Notes under the pieces: model-generated
Seen by the model: the letters and a program-made list of their open reading frames with translations, nothing else
The model's database searches: none
What the model was told of the DNA's origin: nothing
Shown here: one piece after another, positions 9,984 to 19,305 of the stretch
Position numbering within the stretch: position 1 is the stretch's first letter
Layout: every line of letters starts with the position of its first letter
Program-made: the position numbers and the translations under genes
NCBI RefSeq assembly: GCF_000935125.1
Contig: NZ_JRKI01000023.1
Location: 62,001 to 126,000 of the forward strand
Direction of reading: 5' to 3'
Length of the DNA: 64,000 bases
Origin: Streptomyces natalensis ATCC 27448
Lineage (GTDB): Bacteria; Actinomycetota; Actinomycetes; Streptomycetales; Streptomycetaceae

Positions 9984-10111
9984 CGCGACTCCCTCGGCGG
10001 TTTCGTCAACGGGCCTTACAAATTCCGCGGCGGCCAAACTAATATGCGGCAGCACACCGGGGAACCCCCTGGACGGGGCCCGGTAACCGAGCCGCCGAGG
10101 GAGAGTGCACG
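9984..10111. promoter_or_regulatory. shared divergent xylA/xylB promoter region
   Basis: Toward xylB I see TTACAA (10016-10021) and TAATAT (10040-10045) separated by 18 bp, a plausible -35/-10 pair. The stretch around 10015-10046 is the most AT-rich part of an otherwise GC-rich gap. A 12-bp perfect inverted repeat, CTCCCTCGGCGG at 9989-10000 and CCGCCGAGGGAG at 10092-10103, contains the ribosome-binding sites of both genes. A ROK-type operator probably lies here, but I cannot assign it to exact bases. Confidence 0.5.
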
Positions 10112-11542
10112 ATGGGCGCACAGTCAGCCGGACCGCTCGTCGTCGGGGTGGACAGCTCCACCCAGTCCACCAAGACGCTGGTCGTGGACGCGGCCACCGG
10201 CGCCGTCGTCGCGCGGGGCCATGCGCCGCACAGCGTCAGCGGCGGCGAGCGCAAGGAGAGCGACCCGGGGCAGTGGTGGCGGGCGCTGGGCGAGGCGCTG
10301 CACCAGTGCGGGGAGGCGGCCCGGCAGGCGTCCGCGCTCTCCGTGGGCGGCCAGCAGCACGGCCTGGTGGCGCTGGATGCGGCCGGGGAGCCCGTACGGC
10401 CCGCGATCCTGTGGAACGACGTGCGCTCGGCGCCCCAGAGCGAGCGCCTGACCGCGGAGTTGGGCGGGCCGCGGGCCTGGGCCGAGCGGGTCGGCAGCGT
10501 GCCGGCGCCGGCCTTCACCGTCACCAAATGGGCCTGGCTTCGGGAGCACGAGCCGGAGTCGGCGGCCGCAACGGCCGCGGTGCGGCTGCCGCACGACTAC
10601 CTCGTCCAGCGGCTGACCGGCCAGGGCGTCACCGACCGCGGCGATGCCTCCGGGACGGGCTGGTGGGCCTCGGCCACCCAGGCGTACGACACCGAGATCC
10701 TCGACCGCATCGGCCTGCCGCCGGACGCGCTGCCGCGGGTCGCCGCGCCGGGCGAGGCGGCCGGGACGGTCCACGCCGGCGATCTGCCGCTGCCGCACGG
10801 TGCGCTGGTGGCGGCCGGCACCGGGGACAACATGGCCGCGGCCCTCGGTCTGGGGCTGCGCCCGGGGCAGCCGGTGCTGAGCCTGGGCACCTCCGGGACG
10901 GTCTATGCGGTCTCCCGGCACCGGCCCGCCGATCCGACCGGCACCGTCGCGGGCTTCGCCGATGCCCGCGGCGACTGGCTGCCGCTGGCCTGCACCCTGA
11001 ACTGCACCCTGGCCGTGGACCGGATCGCGGCGCTGCTCGGCCGGGACCGCGAGGCCGTCGAACCGGGCGGCGGCGCCGTCCTGCTGCCCTTCCTGGACGG
11101 CGAACGCACCCCGAACCTGCCCGGCGCCGCCGGCCTGCTGCACGGGCTGCGCCACGACACCACGCCCGGCCAGGTGCTCCAGGCGGCCTACGACGGCGCG
11201 GTGTTCGCCCTGCTGCGGGCCCTGGACGAGGTGCTGGACGCGGACACCGCACCCGACGCCCCGCTGCTGCTGATCGGCGGCGGCGCCAGGGGCCTGGCCT
11301 GGCGGGAGACCGTACGGCGGCTGTCGGGCCGCCCGGTGGTGGTGCCCGAGGCCGGGGAGCTGGTGGCCCTGGGGGCGGCGGCGCAGGCGGCCGGGCTCCT
11401 CCTGGGCGAGGACCCGGCGGCGGTGGCCCGGCGGTGGGGTACGGCGCGGGGCGCGCGGTACGAGGCCAGGGAGCGCGACGAGGCGGCGCTGGAGCGGCTG
11501 GCGGCGACGCTGACCGCCGGCGAGGGGTTGCTGCGGGGGTGA
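10112..11542 (+). CDS. xylB: xylulokinase (FGGY family)
   Basis: Phosphorylates D-xylulose with ATP to xylulose 5-phosphate, the step after XylA. 476 residues. N-terminal [10 protein letters not shown] is the first phosphate loop. GGQQHGLV and ILWNDVRS line the sugar site. Asp239 in [11 protein letters not shown] is the likely catalytic base, and LLIGGGARG marks the C-terminal FGGY domain. The start follows GAGGGAG. Only about seven residues precede the fold and the C-terminus ends close to it, so no obvious disordered encapsulin-loading tail is seen. Its stop overlaps the ROK repressor start by four bases. Confidence 0.95.
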   Translation: MGAQSAGPLVVGVDSSTQSTKTLVVDAATGAVVARGHAPHSVSGGERKESDPGQWWRALGEALHQCGEAARQASALSVGGQQHGLVALDAAGEPVRPAILWNDVRSAPQSERLTAELGGPRAWAERVGSVPAPAFTVTKWAWLREHEPESAAATAAVRLPHDYLVQRLTGQGVTDRGDASGTGWWASATQAYDTEILDRIGLPPDALPRVAAPGEAAGTVHAGDLPLPHGALVAAGTGDNMAAALGLGLRPGQPVLSLGTSGTVYAVSRHRPADPTGTVAGFADARGDWLPLACTLNCTLAVDRIAALLGRDREAVEPGGGAVLLPFLDGERTPNLPGAAGLLHGLRHDTTPGQVLQAAYDGAVFALLRALDEVLDADTAPDAPLLLIGGGARGLAWRETVRRLSGRPVVVPEAGELVALGAAAQAAGLLLGEDPAAVARRWGTARGARYEARERDEAALERLAATLTAGEGLLRG

Positions 11543-12807
11543 CGCCGGGGGCGACGGGCGGCGCGGCGAAGGGCGGCGACACCCAGCGGGCGCTGCGCCG
11601 CCGCAATCTGTCCCGGGTGCTGCGGGAGGTGGCCGCCGCGGGGACGGTGTCCCGCGCCGGGGTCGCGGCGCGCATCGGGCTGACCCGGGCCGGGGTCGCG
11701 CCGCTGGTCGAGGAGCTGCTGCGGGCCGGGCTGCTGGTCGAGACCGGGCGGGCGGCGGGCGGCGGGCGGGGCCGGCCGGGCAGCGGGCTGACGGCCAGCG
11801 ACCGGGGTCCTGCGGGGCTGGGGGCGGAGATAGGCGTCGGCCATCTGGCCGTGTGCGCGGTGGATCTGCGCGGCCGGGTCCGCGCCCGGGTGGCGGTGGC
11901 CGCGGCCAACCGGCACAGCGCACCGGGGCCCGTACTGCGGCGGCTGTCGGCCCTGCTGGCCGAGGTGACGTCCCGGATGGCCGCCGAAGGGCTGCGGCCG
12001 GCCGGGCTGACGGTGGCGGTTCCCGGCCTGGTGGCCCGCGGTTCGGCGACCGTGGTGCACGCCCCCAACCTCGGCTGGCGCCAGACGGATCTCGCCTCCG
12101 GGCTGGCCGGGACACCGGTGCCGCTCACCGTCGACAACGAGGCGCACCTTGGCGCGCTGGCCGAACTCCGGCTGGGCGGCGGCACGGACGGGCCCGCGCC
12201 GCCGGCGGACTTCGTCCATGTCTCGGCGGACGCCGGCATCGGGGCCGCGGTGGTCGTCGACGGTCAACTCCTGCGGGGCGCACGGGGGTTCGCCGGGGAG
12301 CTGGGGCATGTGCCGGTGTATCCGGACGGGCGCCCGTGCGACTGTGGGGGCCGGGGCTGTCTGGAGCAGTACGCGGGCGAAAGGGCCGTTCTGCGGGCGG
12401 GCGGGATCGCACCGGACGCGGCCGCGCACGCGGGGCCGGGGGCCCGTATCGCGCTGCTCGCGCGGCGGGCGGCCGACGGGGACACGACCGCCACAGGGGC
12501 GCTGCGCGAGGCGGGCACGGCACTGGGCATCGCGCTCGCCGGGGCGGTGAATCTGCTCGATCCGCGGGCGGTGGTCCTCGGGGGCGCGCTGGCCGGGCTC
12601 GCGCCCTGGATCCTGCCGTCCCTGGAGCGGGAGTTGGCGGTGCGCACGGCTGTCGCCCCGGCGGCCGCACGGCCCGGCGGATGCGTGGTGACGGTGTCGC
12701 GGCTGGGGGCGGAGGGGCCGCTGCTCGGGGCGGCGCATTCCGCTCTGTCGGCCGTCCTCGACGATCCGGCCGGCACCAGTACCCCGGCACACTCTCCCCA
12801 GAGCTGA
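11539..12807 (+). CDS. ROK-family transcriptional repressor (XylR-like)
   Basis: 422 residues. The N-terminal winged helix-turn-helix (about 15-75, VSRAGVAARIGLTRAGVAPLV) precedes a sugar-kinase-like ROK domain. ROK hallmarks are the zinc motif CDCGGRGCLEQY (Cys267, Cys269, Cys274), DNEAHLGALAE and the ADAGIGAAVVVDG loop. GTG at 11539 overlaps the xylB stop (GTGA), so translation is coupled. The family usually senses a sugar or sugar phosphate. Position beside xylA and xylB makes xylose or xylulose the natural inducer, which is an inference. The following encapsulin genes may also be under its control. Confidence 0.9.
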   Translation: MTPGATGGAAKGGDTQRALRRRNLSRVLREVAAAGTVSRAGVAARIGLTRAGVAPLVEELLRAGLLVETGRAAGGGRGRPGSGLTASDRGPAGLGAEIGVGHLAVCAVDLRGRVRARVAVAAANRHSAPGPVLRRLSALLAEVTSRMAAEGLRPAGLTVAVPGLVARGSATVVHAPNLGWRQTDLASGLAGTPVPLTVDNEAHLGALAELRLGGGTDGPAPPADFVHVSADAGIGAAVVVDGQLLRGARGFAGELGHVPVYPDGRPCDCGGRGCLEQYAGERAVLRAGGIAPDAAAHAGPGARIALLARRAADGDTTATGALREAGTALGIALAGAVNLLDPRAVVLGGALAGLAPWILPSLERELAVRTAVAPAAARPGGCVVTVSRLGAEGPLLGAAHSALSAVLDDPAGTSTPAHSPQS

Positions 12808-12818
12808 ACCCGCTAAAC

Positions 12819-12832
12819 CTTTCCATGGAAAG
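12819..12832. promoter_or_regulatory. 14-bp perfect palindrome upstream of the encapsulin genes
   Basis: CTTTCCATGGAAAG reads the same on both strands and sits 12 bp after the ROK repressor stop codon. A second half-site, TTCCATG, follows at about 12837. The surrounding sequence is AT-rich for this genome. This is a candidate operator or promoter element for the two shell genes; the protein that binds it is unknown. Confidence 0.45.
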
Positions 12833-12925
12833 AGAATTCCATGCCACCCCTTCGAGCGATTGTGCTGATTAAAACAGCGCCACTATCGTCGCTTCGGTAG
12901 GCCGCCGACGAACAAACTCCCTTGA

Positions 12926-14386
<1,461 letters not shown>

Positions 14387-14450
14387 AGGCGCCGGCATCT
14401 TCGCCGCCCCGAATTTCCGCGGCCCTCCCTCGTAGGCAGTCCGACCGGCA

Positions 14451-14510
14451 GCACCTGGCAGCACTCGGCACCACCCAGCAGCACCCAGCAGCACCCAGCA
14501 GCACTCAGCA
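14451..14510. repeat. six 10-bp tandem repeats between the two shell genes
   Basis: Six consecutive 10-nt units fit the pattern GCACCCAGCA with 0-3 changes each (two are identical, at 14481-14490 and 14491-14500). The period is about one turn of the DNA helix, and the array ends 25 bp before the second shell's start codon. It lies in the 149-bp gap between the shell genes. It has neither the unit length nor the spacers of a CRISPR array. Confidence 0.85.
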
Positions 14511-14535
14511 CCGACAGAACAGGTGAGCTTTCTCC

Positions 14536-15951
14536 ATGACCACATCCGTGGACCCGACCTCCGGCCCGCAGGCGTCCGAGACCGAGCAGAACCGTTCCAG
14601 CCTGGACACCGCGGCCGCGCGCAAGCTGGCGACCACGACCAAGACCGTGCCGCAGATGCAGGGGATCTCCTCCCGCTGGCTGCTGCGCGTCCTGCCCTGG
14701 ACCCAGGTCTCCGGCGGTACGTACCGCGTCAACCGCCGCCTCACCTACACGCTCGGCGACGGCCGGGTGGAGTTCGTCACGACCGGCTCCGAAGTCCGGG
14801 TGATCCCTGCCGAGTTGCGGGAGCTCGCGCCGCTGCGCGACTACACCGACACCCCGACGCTGGAGGCGCTGGCCGACCGCTTCACCCAGCACGAGTTCGC
14901 CCCCGGCGACGTCCTCGCCCAGCAGGACCAGACCGCCGACCGGATCATCCTGATCGCCCACGGCAAACTGGACCGGCTCGGCACCGGCAAGTACGGCGGC
15001 GAGACGGCCCTGGGACAGCTGGCCGACGGCGACCACCTGGGCGAGGCGGCGCTGCTCTCGGCGGACGCGGAGTGGGAGCACACGGTACGGGCGGTCACGC
15101 GGGTGACCGCGCTGACGCTGTCGCGTGCGGACTACGAAGCGGTGCTGGGCCGGTCGGAGTCGCTGCGCGAGCATGTCGAGACCTTCCGGGCCACGCTCGT
15201 TCCGGCGCAGAACAAGCACGGTGAGGCGGCCATCGAGGTGGCCGCGGGCCATGTCGGCGAGCCGTCGCTGCCGGGCACCTTCGCCGACTACGAGCGGGCG
15301 CCGCGGGAGTACGAGCTGAGCGTCGCGCAGACCGTGCTCAAGATCCACTCGCGGGTCGCGGACCTCTACAACGACCCGATGAACCAGCTGGACCAGCAGC
15401 TGCGGCTGACGGTGGAGGCGCTGCGCGAGCGCCAGGAACACGAGATGATCAACAACCGCGAGTTCGGCCTGCTGCACAACGCCGACCTCAAGCAGCGCAT
15501 CCACACCCGCAGCGGCCCGCCCACCCCCGACGACCTGGACGAGCTGATCTCGCGGCGCCGTAAGACCCAGGTCCTGCTGGCGCATCCGCGCACCATCGCG
15601 GCGATCGGGCGGGAGTGGAACGCGCGGGGCATCTACCCGTCCGGGGCGGAGCTCGAGGGCACCGCGGTCCGCGCCTGGCGGGGCATTCCGCTGCTGCCGT
15701 GCAACAAGATTCCGGTGACCCCGGACCAGACCAGCTCGATTCTCGCGATGCGGCTCGGGGAGGAGAACCAGGGCGTGGTCGGGCTGCACCAGATCGGAAT
15801 TCCCGACGAGTACCAGCCGGGCCTGTCGGTGCGCTTCATGGGCATCAACGACCAGGCGGTCATCAAGTACCTGGTCAGCGCCTACTACTCGGCGGCGGTG
15901 CTGGTGCCGGATGCGCTGGGCATTTTGGAGAACGTCGAGATCGGTCACTGA
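14536..15951 (+). CDS. family 2B encapsulin nanocompartment shell protein (second of two)
   Basis: Paralogue of the preceding gene, 471 residues, same layout: N-terminal arm, a segment with [20 protein letters not shown], a cNMP-binding-like domain at about 100-218, then the HK97 shell domain ending in LENVEIGH. Long C-terminal stretches are near identical between the two ([28 protein letters not shown]), while the arm and the cNMP domain differ more. Here the Glu of [10 protein letters not shown] is kept, unlike shell 1. The start has AGGTGA about ten bases upstream. Two adjacent shells imply a two-component compartment. No terpene cyclase, prenyltransferase or desulfurase gene follows; the next gene is an exported amidase after a hairpin. 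Confidence 0.9.
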   Translation: MTTSVDPTSGPQASETEQNRSSLDTAAARKLATTTKTVPQMQGISSRWLLRVLPWTQVSGGTYRVNRRLTYTLGDGRVEFVTTGSEVRVIPAELRELAPLRDYTDTPTLEALADRFTQHEFAPGDVLAQQDQTADRIILIAHGKLDRLGTGKYGGETALGQLADGDHLGEAALLSADAEWEHTVRAVTRVTALTLSRADYEAVLGRSESLREHVETFRATLVPAQNKHGEAAIEVAAGHVGEPSLPGTFADYERAPREYELSVAQTVLKIHSRVADLYNDPMNQLDQQLRLTVEALRERQEHEMINNREFGLLHNADLKQRIHTRSGPPTPDDLDELISRRRKTQVLLAHPRTIAAIGREWNARGIYPSGAELEGTAVRAWRGIPLLPCNKIPVTPDQTSSILAMRLGEENQGVVGLHQIGIPDEYQPGLSVRFMGINDQAVIKYLVSAYYSAAVLVPDALGILENVEIGH

Positions 15952-15983
15952 CCTCGCAGCGGTCGGCGGACCGCGGTCGAGCG

Positions 15984-16036
15984 CACCCGGGTGCCGCATT
16001 CCCGCCCACCGGGGCAGGGGGTGCGGCACCCGGGTG
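15984..16036 (+). terminator. 15-bp-stem hairpin after the encapsulin genes
   Basis: Arms 15984-15998 and 16022-16036 (CACCCGGGTGCCGCA and its exact complement) are separated by a 23-nt loop, 33 bp after the second shell's stop codon. There is no T-run, as is common for Streptomyces terminators. It probably closes the transcript of the shell genes. Confidence 0.65.
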
Positions 16037-16215
16037 ACGTGCGATCAGTACGGGGCGATTTCCGGGAAGTTCTGACCTGCACAGTTCCGTCTTTGGTCAA
16101 GCCATTGGCACAAGGGCCAGCCCCTTGGCAGGGCGTGAGCTGTTGCGCATCATGAAACGCATCGGCGTGCGTGACATGAACGCGACCAACCCTCGGTCTT
16201 GTCAGGAGTTCACAC

Positions 16216-16908
16216 ATGGAACCCGACCGCCGTCCCCCGGCCCGCAGACGTCTGCTCACCGGCGCCGCCGCGATCGCCGCGGCCACCGCCCTCGGCCCGC
16301 TCTCCGCGACCTCCGCCCACGCGCATCCGCGCCCCGACGGCCCGTACCACCCCGACGACCCCGCGGACCCGGCCGACCTCGGCGACCTCGCCGACCTGGC
16401 CGTCCAGGCCGGCACCGTGGACTATCCGCCACTGCACTGGTCCCCCGCCGCCCCCGCCAACTTCACCGCCGCCAACCGCCCGGGCCAGTACGCCATCGAC
16501 ATGGTGGTGGTGCATGTGACGCAGGAGAGCTTCGGCGACACCCTCCGGCTGTTCCAGGACCCGGCACACAAGGCCGCCGCGCACTATGTCGTCCGCTCCG
16601 CCGACGGCTATATCGCCCAGTGCGTACACGAGAAGGACGTCGCCTGGCACGCCGGGAACTGGGGCTACAACACCCGCGCCGTCGGCATCGAGCACGAGGG
16701 CTGGACCGATGACCCCAAGTGGTTCAGCGATGTGCTCTACGCCCAGTCGGCGCGGCTGACCGCCGCGGTGTGCGACCGCTACGGGATCCCCAGGGACCGC
16801 GAGCACATCATCGGGCACGTCGAGGTCCCCGGGACCGACCACACCGATCCGGGGCAGTACTGGGACTGGGCGCACTACATGGAGCTGGTCGCGGCCGCGA
16901 ACCGCTGA
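16216..16908 (+). CDS. Tat-exported N-acetylmuramoyl-L-alanine amidase (PGRP/Amidase_2 type)
   Basis: Cleaves the amide bond between N-acetylmuramic acid and L-alanine in peptidoglycan, outside the cell. 230 residues. Twin-arginine signal with ARRRLLTGAA and a hydrophobic stretch ending in SAHAH (about 1-36). A short Asp/Pro-rich linker precedes the catalytic domain. Zinc-site features are His100 in VVVHVTQ, then WHAGNWGYN, GIEHEGW and the C-terminal GTDHTDPG. The size and the GxNxxxxGIEHEG-like core match the Amidase_2 fold. It has its own promoter region of 264 bp, holding a short dyad (CAAGGG/CCCTTG at 16111-16127). No cell-wall-binding domain is present. Confidence 0.9.
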   Translation: MEPDRRPPARRRLLTGAAAIAAATALGPLSATSAHAHPRPDGPYHPDDPADPADLGDLADLAVQAGTVDYPPLHWSPAAPANFTAANRPGQYAIDMVVVHVTQESFGDTLRLFQDPAHKAAAHYVVRSADGYIAQCVHEKDVAWHAGNWGYNTRAVGIEHEGWTDDPKWFSDVLYAQSARLTAAVCDRYGIPRDREHIIGHVEVPGTDHTDPGQYWDWAHYMELVAAANR

Positions 16909-17016
16909 CCGGCGCCGCCAACCGCTGACCGCCGCCGCGGCGCACACACCGGCCGCGCGGCCGGACCGCGCAGCCGTCGCCACCTCGCCCGAACACGACT
17001 GGCGTACAACAAATAT

Positions 17017-17035
17017 GCAGATAATCGACATCTGC
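17017..17035. promoter_or_regulatory. inverted repeat upstream of the phosphodiester glycosidase gene
   Basis: GCAGAT at 17017-17022 and ATCTGC at 17030-17035 form a perfect 6-bp dyad with a 7-bp spacer in a locally AT-rich stretch, about 60 bp before the start codon. Possible operator; the arms are short, so chance is not excluded. Confidence 0.3.
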
Positions 17036-17095
17036 GGGTCATAGTGGGCGTCTTCGGCACCTGGAACAGTTGACATGACGTCAGGGGGGCTCGTG

Positions 17096-18334
17096 ATGCA
17101 GCCATTCGGTCGGACGCGCGGAATACTGACGGTGCTGGTGGTCTCGGCGGTACTGGCCGGTGGCGGGCTCGCGGGCGGGGCGCGGGCCACGGCGGTGGGC
17201 GACGCCCTGCGCCAGGTGGCCGATGCGCCGGTGGCGCCCGGGGTGGAGTACGAGGAGTTCCTCACGGCGGTGCCGCGCGGCATCGCGCACGGCCATCTGC
17301 TGACGGTCGATCTGGACGATCCCCGGGTGACGGTGGATCTGCTGTATCCGGGAGCGGTCGCCGCCCGCTCGCCCGTGTCCGAGCTGGCCGCCGGGCGCGG
17401 CGCGGTGGGGGCGGTCAACGGCGATTTCTTCAACATCAGCGAGGGCCAGCACCCGGGGGTGGAGCCGACGGGCGCCTCGGACGGGCCGGCGATCTCCTCC
17501 GGTCGGCGGCTGAAGGCCGCGGTGCCCGACGGCCAGCGGTTCGGGCCGGTCATGCCGCCGGGAGCGACCACCGAGGACGTCCTGGGCGTCGGCTACGACC
17601 ACCGGGCGCGGCTGGACCGGCTGTCGCTGCGCGGCACGGTGTGGACGAGGGAGGGGCCGCTGCCGCTGCGCGGGCTCAACCAGTACGCGCTGCCGGTGGA
17701 CGGGATCGGGGAGTACACCGAGCTGTGGGGTCCGGCGTCGCGGGTGCGCGCCACCTGCGGTACGGACACCGACCGGGGGGCGCCGTGCAGTACGGAGACC
17801 GCGGAGGTGACCGTCCGGCACGGCCGGGTGGCGGCGCTGGCCGACCGGCCGGGCGCGGGCGGGATCGAGACGGGGGGCGTGGTGCTGGTGGGGCGGGAGG
17901 AGGGGGCCCGGCAGCTGCGCAAGCTGCACCTGGGCGATCCGGTGGAGGTCAGCGAGCGGCTCGTCGGCGAGGGGCCGGTGCCGCTGCGCTTCGCGGTCGG
18001 CGGCTTCCCGGTCGTGCGCGACGCCCGGCCGGTGGACGGGCTGGACAACGGTGCGGCGACGGTGCGCACGGCGGTGGGGATCGGGGACGGCGGCCGGATG
18101 CTGTATCTGGTGGCGCTGGACGGGACGCACGGCGAGCCCGGGATGACGGTGCGCGAGCTGGGCGAGCTGATGAGCAGGCTGGGCGCCCAGGATGCGGTCG
18201 ACCTGGACGGCGGCGGATCTTCGACGCTGGTCACCCGCGATCCCTTCAGCCGGGAGGTGACCGTACGCAATCATCCGTCCGGCGGGGCGGAGCGGCCGGT
18301 GCCGAATGCGGTGGGGGTTTTCAGCTTCGGCTGA
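17096..18334 (+). CDS. exported phosphodiester glycosidase family protein (NAGPA-like)
   Basis: 412 residues. An N-terminal hydrophobic export signal (about 8-32, ILTVLVVSAVLAGGGLAGGARA) precedes the NAGPA-type domain. Hallmarks are GAVNGDFFNIS, the central RTAVGIGDGGRMLYLVALDG, and DAVDLDGGGSSTL, which carry the family's conserved Asp and Gly residues. Relatives remove N-acetylglucosamine phosphodiesters or modify cell-surface polysaccharides; the bacterial substrate is not known here. ATG at 17096 or the GTG one codon earlier follows AGGGGGG; an upstream ATG at 17075 is less well placed. Two cysteines (RATCGTDTDRGAPCST) could form a disulfide. Confidence 0.82.
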   Translation: MQPFGRTRGILTVLVVSAVLAGGGLAGGARATAVGDALRQVADAPVAPGVEYEEFLTAVPRGIAHGHLLTVDLDDPRVTVDLLYPGAVAARSPVSELAAGRGAVGAVNGDFFNISEGQHPGVEPTGASDGPAISSGRRLKAAVPDGQRFGPVMPPGATTEDVLGVGYDHRARLDRLSLRGTVWTREGPLPLRGLNQYALPVDGIGEYTELWGPASRVRATCGTDTDRGAPCSTETAEVTVRHGRVAALADRPGAGGIETGGVVLVGREEGARQLRKLHLGDPVEVSERLVGEGPVPLRFAVGGFPVVRDARPVDGLDNGAATVRTAVGIGDGGRMLYLVALDGTHGEPGMTVRELGELMSRLGAQDAVDLDGGGSSTLVTRDPFSREVTVRNHPSGGAERPVPNAVGVFSFG

Positions 18335-18352
18335 GCGGCCGTCCGGCGTCGG

Positions 18353-18547
18353 TCACGGGCGGACGCTGCTGACCATGTCGGCGGCGCCGGCGAGCCCGTT
18401 GTGGATGTCGGGGGCCAGGCTGCTGCCCGCCAGATAGAAGCCGAGCAGGGCGCACACCAGGGCGTGCGAGAACTTGAGTTTTCCGCTGCGCAGGAAGATC
18501 ACGGTCAGGATCACCAGCAGCAGGATGACGGAAATGGAAATGGCCAT
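18353..18547 (-). CDS. small conserved membrane protein
   Basis: 64 residues with a strong GAGGAGG ribosome-binding site before the ATG. Two hydrophobic helices (about 2-19, ISISVILLLVILTVIFLR, and 27-45, ALVCALLGFYLAGSS), then a polar tail DMVSSVRP. I recognise the pattern from small conserved proteins in Streptomyces genomes but know no function. It converges on the phosphodiester glycosidase gene and is divergent from the lipoprotein-lysX operon. Confidence 0.75.
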   Translation of the reverse strand: MAISISVILLLVILTVIFLRSGKLKFSHALVCALLGFYLAGSSLAPDIHNGLAGAADMVSSVRP

Positions 18548-18813
18548 GGTGTACCTCCTCGGCCGCCGCCCGAACGGGCGGCCCTGAGTGGCCAGTTTGG
18601 CGTATTTCGGGGTATGTCCGGTTCGCCCTCGGGTACGCCAATCGGGTGATCACTGCGTGTCACCGGCCGGATTTCACCCCATTCGGCGCGGCAATGTGGC
18701 GCGCATCACGTCACTCCGGGCGACGGCGCGCGCAACGAAGTGCCGTCCTCGGCCGTCTTAGCGGACGCCGCTCTGGCGTACCGCCTACCCGCACCACCGA
18801 CGAAAGCCCCTGC

Positions 18814-19305
18814 ATGAGCCGATCCCCCTCCGCTGCCCGCCGCCGCATGCGGTGCGGTGCGCTCGCCCTGGTGTCGCTGCTCGGCGCCGGCGCGCTCACG
18901 GGGTGCGGGAGCGCCGCGGCCTCGGCGAGCGAGCGCAATGCGGTGCAGGTGGGACTGGGGGCGGCCGGCGGGACGCGGACGGTGCAGACCGGCGACCGGC
19001 TCCAGGTGACGGCACGCGGCGGTGTGCTGACCGAGGTGACGGTCACCGATCCACGCGGCCACCTTCTGTCGGGCGCGCTCGACCGGGGCGATACGGTCTG
19101 GACCTCCCGTGCGAGGGCCGCGCCGGCCACCAAGTACTCCGTCGTCGCCCGCACCAAGGATGCCCGGGGGGCGGCCGGAGAGATCAAGGAGTCGGTGACC
19201 ACGGCAGCCGACGGACGGGAGACCGGACGGGCGAACGGGCCCCCCGCAGCCGACCCCTTTGCCAGCCCCCAAAGCAAGCCCACAAAGCCTAATGTGACGG
19301 AATGA
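18814..19305 (+). CDS. lipoprotein with a single Ig-like domain
   Basis: 163 residues. Signal MSRSPSAARRRMRCG plus a hydrophobic run ends in LTGC, a lipobox, so the protein should be anchored outside the membrane. The body (about 45-125) resembles the Ig-like domain found at the N-terminus of actinobacterial L,D-transpeptidases (TGDRLQVTARGGVLTEVTV, ATKYSVVARTKDARG). The catalytic YkuD domain with its Cys motif is absent, so it cannot be a transpeptidase itself. A Pro/Lys tail follows. Its stop codon overlaps the lysX start (ATGA), so the two are translated together. Role unknown. Confidence 0.8.
   Translation: MSRSPSAARRRMRCGALALVSLLGAGALTGCGSAAASASERNAVQVGLGAAGGTRTVQTGDRLQVTARGGVLTEVTVTDPRGHLLSGALDRGDTVWTSRARAAPATKYSVVARTKDARGAAGEIKESVTTAADGRETGRANGPPAADPFASPQSKPTKPNVTE

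Noticed and set aside
14451..14510. CRISPR-like repeat array
   Set aside because: Units are 10 nt with no spacers and no cas genes nearby.
16037..16215. c-di-AMP (ydaO-type) riboswitch upstream of the amidase
   Set aside because: Cell-wall hydrolase genes in Streptomyces often have one, but I could not find its conserved core; only a weak 6-bp dyad at 16111-16127 is present.
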